DNA from: Paraperibacillus marinus
GTDB taxonomy: Bacteria; Bacillota; Bacilli; Bacillales; DSM-1321
Assembly: GCF_046237605.1 (NCBI RefSeq)
Contig: NZ_CP143542.1
Span: 4,216,001 to 4,280,000 of the forward strand
DNA: 64,000 nt
Reading direction: 5' to 3'
The first letter of the stretch is position 1. The number at the start of each line of letters is the position of its first letter. Below are positions 1 to 8,389 of the stretch, piece by piece. Under the pieces are notes generated by a model. The model worked only from the letters and a program-made list of their open reading frames with translations, was not told the origin of the DNA and ran no database searches. A program made the position numbers and the translations under genes.

Positions 1-711
1 AATGGATAGAATGGCAATCCTTTTATCCGGAATCTCATTCAGAAACCTGCGTATCAATTCATCGGTCAGCGAGCTCTTCCCGGCTCCGCCCGTCCCGGTA
101 ATTCCAAGGATCGGTACATTTCCGCCCTGCTGTTTTACCTCATCAAGCACCTTCTCTACCGCGGCTGCCGCCTCATCCTGTACGCTCACGCGGTTTTCAA
201 CAAGCGTGATAAAGCCGGCGATCGTCTTATGGTCGCCTTTTTTTAGCTGGTCCAGCTGTCCCAGAAGATCAGGGGAAGCTGTAGCGAAATCGCATTCCTT
301 GATCATGATATCGATCATGCCCTGAAGTCCATACTTCCTTCCGTCCTCAGGGGAGAAAATCCATGCAATCCCATAATCATGGAGCTCCTTGATTTCCTTT
401 GGAATAATAACACCGCCCCCGCCGCCATAAATGCGGATGTGGGAGGCACCTCTCTCCTTCAGGAGGTCATACATATACTTAAAATATTCCACATGGCCGC
501 CCTGGTAGGATGAAATGGCAATTCCCTGAACATCCTCCTGAATGGCCGCGTTCACTACTTCCTCCACCGAACGGTTATGGCCAAGATGGATGACCTCGGC
601 GCCGCTTCCCTGCAGAATGCGCCTCATAATATTAATAGAAGCATCATGGCCGTCAAATAAACTTGATGCGGTCACGAACCTGATATGATTCTTTGGCTGA
701 TACCCTTCCAT
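1..711 (-). CDS. icmF: Fused isobutyryl-CoA mutase IcmF, 5' part (cut by window edge)
   Basis: Adenosylcobalamin-dependent mutase that interconverts isobutyryl-CoA and n-butyryl-CoA, fused to its own GTPase chaperone. Only the first 237 codons are present and the frame is open to base 1. Residues 10-150 are the B12-binding domain, with DGHDAS at 20-25 (His22 is the expected cobalt ligand) and a glycine-rich YGGGGG loop. A MeaB-type G-domain follows, with P-loop GTGGAGKS at about 206-213. The order B12 domain, then GTPase, is diagnostic of IcmF; the C-terminal mutase barrel lies outside the window. The ATG shares its A with the TAA of the upstream tetR (TAATG), so the two are translationally coupled. 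An AGGGGAGAG ribosome site precedes it. It is the last visible gene of the acyl-CoA catabolism cluster. Confidence 0.93.
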   Translation of the reverse strand, partial: MEGYQPKNHIRFVTASSLFDGHDASINIMRRILQGSGAEVIHLGHNRSVEEVVNAAIQEDVQGIAISSYQGGHVEYFKYMYDLLKERGASHIRIYGGGGGVIIPKEIKELHDYGIAWIFSPEDGRKYGLQGMIDIMIKECDFATASPDLLGQLDQLKKGDHKTIAGFITLVENRVSVQDEAAAAVEKVLDEVKQQGGNVPILGITGTGGAGKSSLTDELIRRFLNEIPDKRIAILSI

Positions 712-1352
712 TACGTCAATCTCTCCCCTCTTCTGCACAATCCGTGAAAAAGCAGATTCGTCTGATGGTCCACATACTCTTCAAGTGAGAACATTTTTTT
801 AAGCGCCCATCTCCTGAAGCTCCACATCTGGCCCTGGACAAAAATATTGTGGGCAATCATTTTAATCTCCGGCTCCGTCAGACGGAGTTCCCCTTTTTCA
901 ACACAGAGATGAACCATCTCTTCGAACATGGCGACCATTTCAATTTCCTTTTGAAGGACATATGGAAGTGCGTCCTTTGTCAGTGATTTGACTTCCTGAT
1001 ACATGACCAGGACCTCATCCTGCATGTCATCCATCACCTTGAAAAAGTTATAGATGCCAAGCTTCAATGATTCCAGGGTTCCCACTTTTGTGTCGAGCCC
1101 CTGCTGCAGGCGGTCCCGGACCTCCTCATAAATATGGTCGCAGACGAGATACAGCACATCTTCCTTTGTCCTGATATATTCATAGAGAGTGCCGATGCTG
1201 AATCCGGCTGCCTTGGCTATTTCCCTTGTGGTTGTACGGTGAAAGCCCTTCTCCTTGAAAAGAGTTACGGCACCCTTGATCATTTCATTCCTTCTTTTTA
1301 AGATCAGCCGCTCATCCTTGACTGTGGCGTGAATGTCCCTTTTCATCGTCAC
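711..1352 (-). CDS. TetR/AcrR-family transcriptional regulator
   Basis: A 213-residue one-component repressor. The N-terminal helix-turn-helix lies at about residues 25-70 (TTTREIAKAAGFSIGTLYEY, the conserved TetR recognition region). The helical C-terminal half (80-205) is the ligand-binding and dimer part, with no family-specific signature I recognise. It lies between the acyl-CoA dehydrogenases and icmF and is coupled to icmF by a TAATG overlap. I infer that it controls the cluster in response to an acyl-CoA. It is not obviously the orthologue of B. subtilis FadR (YsiA): beyond the HTH it does not read like FadR, and fadR normally sits beside lcfA and etfBA. Confidence 0.88.
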   Translation of the reverse strand: MTMKRDIHATVKDERLILKRRNEMIKGAVTLFKEKGFHRTTTREIAKAAGFSIGTLYEYIRTKEDVLYLVCDHIYEEVRDRLQQGLDTKVGTLESLKLGIYNFFKVMDDMQDEVLVMYQEVKSLTKDALPYVLQKEIEMVAMFEEMVHLCVEKGELRLTEPEIKMIAHNIFVQGQMWSFRRWALKKMFSLEEYVDHQTNLLFHGLCRRGERLT

Positions 1353-1414
1353 CCTCCCGCCTTCTCTCTTATTCGAAAAAGGGAAAAAGGGACGTGTGTC
1401 CCCTCTCCCGGCAA

Positions 1415-2557
1415 TCAGTCCTTGGTGATCATTCTTGAGATGACCAGCTTCTGAATTTCCTGTGTTCCTTCATAAATCTGGGTGATCTTCGCATCCCGCA
1501 TATAACGCTCTACAGGATAATCCTTCGTATATCCATAGCCGCCGAATACCTGGACCGCCTCTGTCGTCACCTTCATGGCCGTATCGCCGGCAAACAGTTT
1601 AGACATCGCAGATTCCTTCCCATACGGAAGGCCTTCGGACTCAAGCCATGCGGCCTGGTAGGTCAACAGGCGGGAGGCTTCGATCTGGGTGGCCATATCG
1701 GCAAGCTTGAAGCCGATTCCCTGCTGGGCTGCAATCGGCTTGCCAAACTGCTGGCGTTCTTTTGCATAAGCCACGGATGCATCAAGCGCCCCCTGTGCGA
1801 TGCCGACCGCCTGGGCAGCAATTCCGTTCCGGCCGCCGTCAAGAGTCATCATCGCGACTTTAAAGCCTTCTCCCTCTTTGCCCAGCATATTTTCTTTTGG
1901 CACACGGCATTCTTCAAAGATGATTTCAGTCGTTGGTGATGAGCGGATGCCGAGTTTCTTTTCCTTTTTGCCGACGCTGAAGCCTTCAAATCCGCTTTCA
2001 ACGATGAATGCGCTTGTTCCTTTTTGCTTGGATGACGGATCAGTCAAAGCAAACACCACATAGATATCGGCAATGCCGCCATTGGTAATGAAAATCTTAG
2101 AGCCATTCAATACATAATGATCTCCGTCAAGCCTTGCCGTAGTCCTCATTCCGCCGGCATCTGAACCGGATCCCGGTTCTGTCAGGCCGTATGCCCCAAT
2201 TTTTGTACCTTCTGCAAGCGGGCGCAGATATTTCTGCTTTTGCTCCTCAGAGCCAAATTTGTAAATAGGCCAGCCCGCAAGCGAGGTATGGGCAGACAAG
2301 GTAACGCCTGTGGACGCACACACACGGGAAAGCTCCTCAACCGCAATACAGTAAGCAAGATAATCACTGCCGATTCCGCCGTACTCCTCCGGCCACGGAA
2401 TGCCTGTCAGGCCAAGGCCTGCCATCTTGTCGAAGATTTCCCGGTCAAACCTTTCTTCTTCATCGCGCTCGGCAGCTGTCGGAGCTACCTCTTTCTGAGC
2501 GAAATCACGGACCATTTTACGGATCATTTCATGTTCTTCTGTTAATTTAAATTGCAT
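1415..2557 (-). CDS. acdA: Acyl-CoA dehydrogenase AcdA
   Basis: FAD-dependent alpha,beta-dehydrogenation of acyl-CoA, passing electrons to ETF. The 380 residues are full family length: N-terminal helical domain (1-120), beta domain with YGLTEPGSGSDAG (FAD/substrate loop) and FITNGG, and a C-terminal helical domain with the catalytic glutamate in YEGTQEIQ near residue 365. It reads very close to my recollection of B. subtilis AcdA, which sits beside fadF in that genome as well. An ATG preceded by GGGGGAATAATC sets the start. It follows a second dehydrogenase by 34 bp. Chain-length or branch preference cannot be read from sequence. Confidence 0.92.
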   Translation of the reverse strand: MQFKLTEEHEMIRKMVRDFAQKEVAPTAAERDEEERFDREIFDKMAGLGLTGIPWPEEYGGIGSDYLAYCIAVEELSRVCASTGVTLSAHTSLAGWPIYKFGSEEQKQKYLRPLAEGTKIGAYGLTEPGSGSDAGGMRTTARLDGDHYVLNGSKIFITNGGIADIYVVFALTDPSSKQKGTSAFIVESGFEGFSVGKKEKKLGIRSSPTTEIIFEECRVPKENMLGKEGEGFKVAMMTLDGGRNGIAAQAVGIAQGALDASVAYAKERQQFGKPIAAQQGIGFKLADMATQIEASRLLTYQAAWLESEGLPYGKESAMSKLFAGDTAMKVTTEAVQVFGGYGYTKDYPVERYMRDAKITQIYEGTQEIQKLVISRMITKD

Positions 2558-2591
2558 GATTATTCCCCCAGGCTATTTAATCTGATGTGCT

Positions 2592-3722
2592 TTAAAGCTC
2601 TTTTCCGATGACCATTCTCTGTATTTCGCTTGTTCCTTCATAAATTTCCGTAATCTTGGCATCCCGGAAGTATCGCTCAACAGGATACTCTTCTGTATAT
2701 CCATAGCCGCCATATACCTGGACGGCTTCGATGGCTGTATCGACGGCCGTCTTCGATGCAAACAGCTTTGCCATGGAGGCTTCCTTGCGGCATGGAATGC
2801 CTTCTGAACGAAGATGTGCTGCCCGGTAAAGAAGCATTTTGGATGCCTCTATATTCGTCGCCATTTCAGCAAGCTTAAAAGCCACACCCTGCTGGGCGGC
2901 AATCGGCCGGCCGAACTGCTCGCGCTCCTTCGCATAGGAGACGGCATGCCCGAAGGCACCCTCGGCAATACCAAGTGCCTGTGCAGCTATCCCGATCCTG
3001 CCTGCCTCAAGATTGGCCATGGCCACCTTCATGCCCGCGTCTTCCTCGCCGAGCAGCTGATCTTTACTGATTCTCATATCTTCAAAGGTCAGTGAAACCG
3101 TCCTGGATCCATGAAGTCCCATCTTGTGCTCATCCTTCCCGATGATTAAACCGGGAGTGTCTTTTTCCACAATAAAGGCCGAAATGCCCTTCGTCCCTTT
3201 TTCCGGACTTGTGGAAGCAAAGGTGATATAGGTATCCGCTTCGCCGCCATTTGTGATGAAGATCTTGGAGCCGTTCAGGATGTATGAATCGCCATCCTTC
3301 ACGGCGCGCGTCTTCAAGCTTCCGGCATCAGATCCTGCCGATGACTCGGTCAGGGCAAAGGCGCCCAGGAATTCACCGGAGGCAAGCTTGGGGATGTATG
3401 TTTGTTTTTGTTCTTCTGTACCGAAGTAAAGGATGGGGTTCGTCCCGACCGATGTATGGACGGAGAGGATGACGCCTACTGTCGCACTTACTTTGGATAA
3501 TTCATGAACGGCAATAATATAAGAAATATAATCCATTTCTGCCCCGCCATATTCCTCAGGGACGGGAATCCCCATCAGCCCGAGTCCGCCCATCTTCCGG
3601 ATGATTTCCTTCGGGAATTCCCCCTGCTCCATCTTCGGGATGAATGGCTCAATCTCGGTGCGGGCAAAATCCCGGACCATTTTCCGCATCATTTCTTGTT
3701 CTTCTGTAAATCTAAAATTCAT
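2592..3722 (-). CDS. Acyl-CoA dehydrogenase (second paralogue, MmgC/short-chain type)
   Basis: A 376-residue flavin acyl-CoA dehydrogenase that is a clear but divergent paralogue of its downstream neighbour. It shows FALTESSAGSDAG at the substrate loop, FITNGG, VQVYGGYGYT, and the catalytic glutamate in YEGTSEIQ. It starts at ATG behind a strong AGGAGGAGC site. It lies 35 bp downstream of mmgB and 34 bp upstream of acdA, so it is part of one minus-strand operon. The pairing with IcmF suggests butyryl/isobutyryl-CoA or another short-chain substrate, which is inference. No key residue is missing. Confidence 0.9.
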   Translation of the reverse strand: MNFRFTEEQEMMRKMVRDFARTEIEPFIPKMEQGEFPKEIIRKMGGLGLMGIPVPEEYGGAEMDYISYIIAVHELSKVSATVGVILSVHTSVGTNPILYFGTEEQKQTYIPKLASGEFLGAFALTESSAGSDAGSLKTRAVKDGDSYILNGSKIFITNGGEADTYITFASTSPEKGTKGISAFIVEKDTPGLIIGKDEHKMGLHGSRTVSLTFEDMRISKDQLLGEEDAGMKVAMANLEAGRIGIAAQALGIAEGAFGHAVSYAKEREQFGRPIAAQQGVAFKLAEMATNIEASKMLLYRAAHLRSEGIPCRKEASMAKLFASKTAVDTAIEAVQVYGGYGYTEEYPVERYFRDAKITEIYEGTSEIQRMVIGKEL

Positions 3723-3757
3723 CGATGCTCCTCCTGGAGTTCATTTTTGCTGTCTGC

Positions 3758-4609
3758 TCAGCTGTAGCTGTAAAAGCCCCTGCCTGATTTGCGGCCAAGC
3801 CAGCCGGCTTTCACATATTTCCTCAGCAGCGGGCATGGGCGGTACTTATCATCGCCAAAGCCTTCATGGAGGGTCTCCATAATATAGAGGCATGTATCCA
3901 GGCCAATGAAGTCAGCAAGTGTAAGCGGGCCCATCGGATGATTCATCCCGAGCTTCATTACCTCATCAATTGCTTCCCTGGTGGCCACCCCTTCATACAG
4001 GGTGTAGATGGCTTCGTTGATCATCGGCATCAAGATCCGGTTTGAGACAAAGCCCGGGAAATCATTCACTTCCACCGGGACCTTTCCGAGCTTCCTGGCC
4101 ATATCCTCGACAGCTGCATACACTTCCTCCGCAGTCGCAAGCCCCTTGATGATTTCTACAAGCTTCATCACGGGTACAGGGTTCATAAAATGCATGCCGA
4201 TTACCTTTTCCGGCCTTTCCGTCGCCGCTGCTATCTCGGTAATAGGGAGGGATGAAGTGTTGGTTGCAAGGATGGTATGTTCAGAGCAGATTCTATCAAG
4301 CTCTGAAAAAAGCTCGGTCTTGATTTTCATATTCTCCACAGCCGCTTCAATTACGATGTCAGCGCGTCCTGCATTATCAAGCGAAGTCGAGCGTTCGATC
4401 CTGTTCAGCGCAGCTTCCATCTCTTCGGAAGAAAGTTTGCCTTTTGAGACCTGCCGCTCCATATTTTTAGAAATGGATGAAAAGCCGCGCTCCACGTACT
4501 CCTCTTTGAGATCATGCAGCAGGACGTCATAGCCGCCGGCTGCACATACATGAGCAATCCCAGATCCCATCTGGCCTGCCCCGATCACCATTACTGTTTT
4601 AATTTCCAA
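3758..4609 (-). CDS. mmgB: 3-hydroxybutyryl-CoA dehydrogenase
   Basis: NAD(P)-dependent oxidation of 3-hydroxybutyryl-CoA to acetoacetyl-CoA. The 283 residues have an N-terminal Rossmann fold (GAGQMGSGIAHV at 10-21). The family pattern runs through ATNTSSLP, GMHFMNPVPVM (catalytic His) and NDFPGFVSNR, and a C-terminal helical dimer domain ends in GWLGRKSGRGFYSY. The start is TTG, preceded by AGGAGGAAATCAAA at ideal spacing. It is 35 bp after mmgA and directly upstream of two acyl-CoA dehydrogenases, as expected for a beta-oxidation unit. Confidence 0.93.
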   Translation of the reverse strand: MEIKTVMVIGAGQMGSGIAHVCAAGGYDVLLHDLKEEYVERGFSSISKNMERQVSKGKLSSEEMEAALNRIERSTSLDNAGRADIVIEAAVENMKIKTELFSELDRICSEHTILATNTSSLPITEIAAATERPEKVIGMHFMNPVPVMKLVEIIKGLATAEEVYAAVEDMARKLGKVPVEVNDFPGFVSNRILMPMINEAIYTLYEGVATREAIDEVMKLGMNHPMGPLTLADFIGLDTCLYIMETLHEGFGDDKYRPCPLLRKYVKAGWLGRKSGRGFYSYS

Positions 4610-4644
4610 TTTGATTTCCTCCTCGCCTTCGCCGCTTACCTGTC

Positions 4645-5832
4645 TTATTTCCCCGGCACTTCAACCATGATGGCATCGCCCTGGCCGCTGCCTGAACAGA
4701 TGGCCGCTACACCGATTCCGCCTCCGCGGCGCTTCAGCTCATTGATTAGCGTGATAATGACCCTGCCGCCGCTTGCCCCGATTGGGTGGCCCAGAGCGAC
4801 CGCTCCTCCGTTCACATTCACCTTCTCATGATCAAGACCGGCAATTTTGCTGCTTGCGAGGGAAACCGCTGCAAATGCTTCATTTATTTCAAACAGATCA
4901 ATTTCATCTGCCGATTTCTTTGTTTTCTTCAAAATTTCATTGATGACCAATCCTGGAGTTTTCGGAAAATCCTTCGCCTCGACCGCAACCTCGGCGTGGC
5001 CGATGATGTACGCAAGCGGTGTTTTCCCTTCCTGACGGCAGCGATCCTCGCTCATTAGTACAAGTGCTGCCGCTCCATCATTGACGCCAGGGGCATTCCC
5101 TGCAGTGATCGTCCCGTCCGCTCCAAAGGCCGGCTTCAGCTTAGTGAGTGCCTCGATTGTAGAATCCTTCCTGGGAGACTCATCCTTCGATACGATGATC
5201 GGCCCGCCCTTACGCTGCGGCACTTCCACCGGAAGGATTTCTTCATCAAAAAGTCCATTTTCCATCGCATGGATGGCACGCTGATGGCTTCTTAGCGCCC
5301 ACTTATCCTGATCCTCGCGTGAGATCTCAAGATCAACAGCCGTGCTGTTCCCGTACGTTCCCATATGTGCACCTGTAAAGCTGCAGCTCAGGCCGTCGTG
5401 GATCATCAGGTCCTTCATCGGCGCATCGCCCATCCGGAGACCCCATCTGGCTTTTGGAATGAAATAAGGAGCATTGCTCATGGATTCCATTCCGCCTGCC
5501 ACAATCACTTCTTCATCGCCGGAGCGGATAATCTGGTCAGCCAATGTGACGCTCCTCATCCCTGAGGCACAGACCTTGTTGATGGTTTCAGTCTTGATGC
5601 TCCAGTCGAGACCTGCATGCCTTGCAGCCTGGCGCGAAGGCACCTGGCCCTGGCCTCCCTGGAGAACAGTCCCCATGATGACCTCATCCACTCCATCCGG
5701 AGAGATGCCTGCCCTCTCGATTGCTTCCTTGATTACCTTCCCGCCAAGCTCTGAAGCTGTAAATGTGCTGAGGCCGCCGCCGAATTTACCAAATGGAGTT
5801 CTCACTCCGCTCACGATAACTGTTCTGCCCAT
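4645..5832 (-). CDS. mmgA: Acetyl-CoA C-acetyltransferase (thiolase)
   Basis: Thiolase that cleaves acetoacetyl-CoA to two acetyl-CoA or runs the reverse condensation. The nucleophile is in NKVCASGMRSV, the His is in GGAVALGHPIGASGGR, and the second Cys is in CSGSGQGDA. The open frame extends to 5934, but ATG at 5832 follows GAGGAGGAACACAG and gives the 395 residues normal for the family, so I take it as the start. It is the first gene of the operon mmgA-mmgB-acd-acdA and possibly tetR-icmF. A promoter and a catabolite-response-like palindrome lie upstream. Confidence 0.94.
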   Translation of the reverse strand: MGRTVIVSGVRTPFGKFGGGLSTFTASELGGKVIKEAIERAGISPDGVDEVIMGTVLQGGQGQVPSRQAARHAGLDWSIKTETINKVCASGMRSVTLADQIIRSGDEEVIVAGGMESMSNAPYFIPKARWGLRMGDAPMKDLMIHDGLSCSFTGAHMGTYGNSTAVDLEISREDQDKWALRSHQRAIHAMENGLFDEEILPVEVPQRKGGPIIVSKDESPRKDSTIEALTKLKPAFGADGTITAGNAPGVNDGAAALVLMSEDRCRQEGKTPLAYIIGHAEVAVEAKDFPKTPGLVINEILKKTKKSADEIDLFEINEAFAAVSLASSKIAGLDHEKVNVNGGAVALGHPIGASGGRVIITLINELKRRGGGIGVAAICSGSGQGDAIMVEVPGK

Positions 5833-5920
5833 CTGTGTTCCTCCTCTATTTTCGGTATCGCCTTTTTTGCTTGCCGCTGCAGGGGTGACTGAACGCTCGC
5901 TCGGACTAAGGCGGCAAATA

Positions 5921-5966
5921 TGAAAGCGCTTCATTTACATCTTAACTGATTTGGCTGTATATTCAA
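5921..5966 (-). promoter_or_regulatory. Candidate mmgA promoter with cre-like palindrome
   Basis: Reading the minus strand, TTGAAT (5961-5966) and TAAGAT (5939-5944) are separated by 16 bp. Directly downstream, the palindrome TGAAAGCGCTTCA (5921-5933) resembles a CcpA cre site but lacks one base of the consensus spacing. The position, just after the -10, would suit repression. B. subtilis mmgA is catabolite repressed, so CcpA control is plausible; the match itself is only moderate. Confidence 0.42.
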
Positions 5967-6008
5967 AATACTTTAGTGCCAGTTCTTTTGTTACTCTCCA
6001 TTTTATCC

Positions 6009-6057
6009 AAAAAGAAAAGCCGCCTGGCAAAATGGATACTTTCATTTCTCAGGCGGC
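6009..6057 (-). terminator. Terminator downstream of fadF
   Basis: The arms GCCGCCTG (6019-6026) and CAGGCGGC (6050-6057) pair. On the minus strand they are followed by TTTTCTTTTTGG. It separates fadF from the mmgA operon, so mmgA probably has its own promoter. Confidence 0.8.
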
Positions 6058-6107
6058 TTCAATACTCCAGGCTGTTTTCACATACCTTGCAGCTTATAAA
6101 CAAAAGA

Positions 6108-8216
6108 TCAGGCCACAGTCGCGGCTTCACCGATTATTGATTTTTCAAGCAGTTCGGCAACGTCATAGGTCTTGACGTCATCTTCCGCTTCCTTCGCTTT
6201 CGTTCCATCGGTGATCATGGTGAGGCAGTAAGGACAGCCTGAGCTGATTACGGATGGATTTACTGCAAGCGCCTGCTCCGTGCGCGATACGTTGATGCGG
6301 TGTCCGGTTTCCTCTTCCATCCACATCAGGCCGCCTCCGGCTCCACAGCACATGCCGTTTTCGCGGTTCCGCTCCATTTCCACAAGCTTGACTCCCGGTA
6401 TGGCACGAAGGATATTCCGCGGTGCATCATACACTTCATTGTATCTGCCAAGATAGCAGGAATCATGGAAGGTGATGGTTTCATTGACTGGAATTTTCGG
6501 CACGAGCCTTCCTTCTTCAACCAGCTTGGCAAGAAGTTCGGTATGATGATAAACCTCAGCCTTCAGGCCAAAATCCGGATACTCATTTTTGAAAATATTG
6601 TATGCATGAGGATCAATGGTGACAATCTTCGTGACTTCATTTTTCTCAAATTCTTCAATATTCTTGGCGGCCAGCTCCTGGAAGAGGAATTCGTTCCCAA
6701 GCCTTCTTGGAGTATCACCCGAGTTCTTTTCCTTGTTGCCAAGAATCGCGAACTTAACGCCAGCTTCGTTCATCAATTTAGCAAATGACAGGGCGATTTT
6801 CTGGCTGCGGTTATCATAAGACCCCATGGATCCCACCCAGAAGAGATATTCGAATTCCCCGCCTGCCTTCTTCACTTCTTTAACAGTCGGAATCTCAACA
6901 TCTTCGCGTACCTCGCGCCAGTCTTCACGCTCTTTTCGGTTCAATCCCCATGGATTGCCCTGGCGTTCGATATTGGTCATTGCCCTCTGTGCATCAGGAT
7001 TCATTTTTCCTTCCGTCAGCACCAGATAGCGGCGCATATCAATAATCTTATCCACGTGCTCGTTCATGACCGGACACTGATCTTCACAATTGCGGCATGT
7101 CGTACATGCCCAGAGCTCTTCCTCTGTGATGACCTCCCCGACTAGTGCAGGGTTGTATTCCACTGCAGCTGCAGCTTCTTTCGCCCCCTGCCCTGCCGCG
7201 GCTAAGGCCAGCTGGTTTCCTTGTGTGTTCGCGAATGCAAGTGTCGGCACCCACGGCTGAAGTGAGGTGACGGCCGCTCCCTTGTTGGTCAGATGATCAC
7301 GCATCTTGAGAATGATATCCATCGGCGAAAGCATTTTGCCAGTGCCTGTTGCCGGACACATATTCGTACAGCGCCCGCACTCCACACAGGCGTATAAATC
7401 AATAAGCTGCAGCTGGGTAAAGTCTTCGATTTTTCCCGCACCGAAGGTTTCCTGAGTTTCATCCTCGAAGTTCACGGCACGAAGCTTCCCAGGCGTCGTG
7501 GTCCGGTTAAAGTACGTATTTGCCGGTCCGGCGATCAAATGGGCGTGCTTTGACTGCGGCACATAAACAAGGAAGGACAAAAGGAATAATAGATGCACCC
7601 ACCAGGAAATGTAGAACACCGTGATGGCACCCGTCTTGCCGATCCAGCCGAAGGCACCGGCAAACAGTGAGGCAGCCGGCTCGCTCCAGCCTGCCTCCTC
7701 CCCATGCCAGATAAGGGCCATTCCGTTCCCGAGCAGGACAGAGAGCATCAAACCGCCGATGAACAGGAGAACAAGCCCTGACTTGAAGCCTCTCTTAAGA
7801 CGGACAAGCTTTTCTACATAGCGTCTGTAAAATGCCCAGACTACTGCCACAAGAATCATGAGGGTCACGATTTCCTGGAAGAAGGTAAATCCTTTGTATA
7901 GAGGTCCAAGCGGCAGATGCGCCCCTGGAACAAGGCCTTTAATGATGAAATCCACCGCTCCGAACTGGACGAGGATGAAGCCGTAGAAAAACATAACATG
8001 GATGATTCCGCTTTTCTTATCCTTCAAAAGCTTTTTCTGTCCGAATACATTCACCCATACCTTGTGGAGGCGCTCCTTGACATCACTGTCGAACTCCTCT
8101 TTCTTCCCGAGTTTGATATAGGCAATCCTGGTCTTGATCAAATAGACAAAAAGGCTGACTGCGTAAGCGGTTACAATTAAGAAGGCAATAAGATTGACCC
8201 AAAGTAATATGTTCAA
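6108..8216 (-). CDS. fadF: Membrane Fe-S oxidoreductase FadF (YwjF)
   Basis: A 702-residue membrane iron-sulfur oxidoreductase thought to pass electrons from ETF-dependent acyl-CoA dehydrogenation to the quinone pool. About six hydrophobic segments fill residues 1-220. Two ferredoxin-type clusters follow (CVECGRCTNMCP near 280, CTTCRNCEDQCP near 370). Two CCG-type cysteine-rich domains end the protein (CYLGRYNE with CCGAGGG, then SSGCPYC). Layout and length match B. subtilis YwjF (about 705 aa). It is divergent from ywjE and carries its own FadR-box promoter and its own terminator. Confidence 0.93.
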   Translation of the reverse strand: MNILLWVNLIAFLIVTAYAVSLFVYLIKTRIAYIKLGKKEEFDSDVKERLHKVWVNVFGQKKLLKDKKSGIIHVMFFYGFILVQFGAVDFIIKGLVPGAHLPLGPLYKGFTFFQEIVTLMILVAVVWAFYRRYVEKLVRLKRGFKSGLVLLFIGGLMLSVLLGNGMALIWHGEEAGWSEPAASLFAGAFGWIGKTGAITVFYISWWVHLLFLLSFLVYVPQSKHAHLIAGPANTYFNRTTTPGKLRAVNFEDETQETFGAGKIEDFTQLQLIDLYACVECGRCTNMCPATGTGKMLSPMDIILKMRDHLTNKGAAVTSLQPWVPTLAFANTQGNQLALAAAGQGAKEAAAAVEYNPALVGEVITEEELWACTTCRNCEDQCPVMNEHVDKIIDMRRYLVLTEGKMNPDAQRAMTNIERQGNPWGLNRKEREDWREVREDVEIPTVKEVKKAGGEFEYLFWVGSMGSYDNRSQKIALSFAKLMNEAGVKFAILGNKEKNSGDTPRRLGNEFLFQELAAKNIEEFEKNEVTKIVTIDPHAYNIFKNEYPDFGLKAEVYHHTELLAKLVEEGRLVPKIPVNETITFHDSCYLGRYNEVYDAPRNILRAIPGVKLVEMERNRENGMCCGAGGGLMWMEEETGHRINVSRTEQALAVNPSVISSGCPYCLTMITDGTKAKEAEDDVKTYDVAELLEKSIIGEAATVA

Positions 8217-8278
8217 TGATGTTTCTCCTTTCTCTGAGACGACAGAAGAGTGTAATTTTTCAGAAATATCTTACCTCC

Positions 8279-8306
8279 ATTATATAATGAATGAGCATTC
8301 AGTCAA
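8279..8306 (-). promoter_or_regulatory. fadF promoter with FadR-type operator in the spacer
   Basis: On the minus strand, TTGACT (8301-8306) and TATAAT (8279-8284) are separated by 16 bp, a near-consensus vegetative promoter. Plus-strand bases 8288-8305 read TGAATGAGCATTCAGTCA. That matches the B. subtilis FadR operator pattern as I recall it (TGAATGAMTANTCATTCA) at 15 of 18 positions. The operator fills the spacer, a classic repression geometry. B. subtilis fadF belongs to the FadR regulon. Confidence 0.75.
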
Positions 8307-8389
8307 TCTTTTTCTATACATCTTTCTCTCCTATTCATCTCCCGGCTGCCTCATAGTTTTCAACAAATGGAGCAGACTATAGACAAAGA

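Noticed and set aside
711..1352. TetR gene as the FadR orthologue
   Set aside because: The C-terminal domain does not read like B. subtilis FadR and the gene neighbourhood is that of icmF rather than lcfA-etfBA.
1389..1402. GGGAC GTGT GTCCC hairpin between tetR and acdA
   Set aside because: A five-base stem without a T-run; too short to call a terminator or operator.
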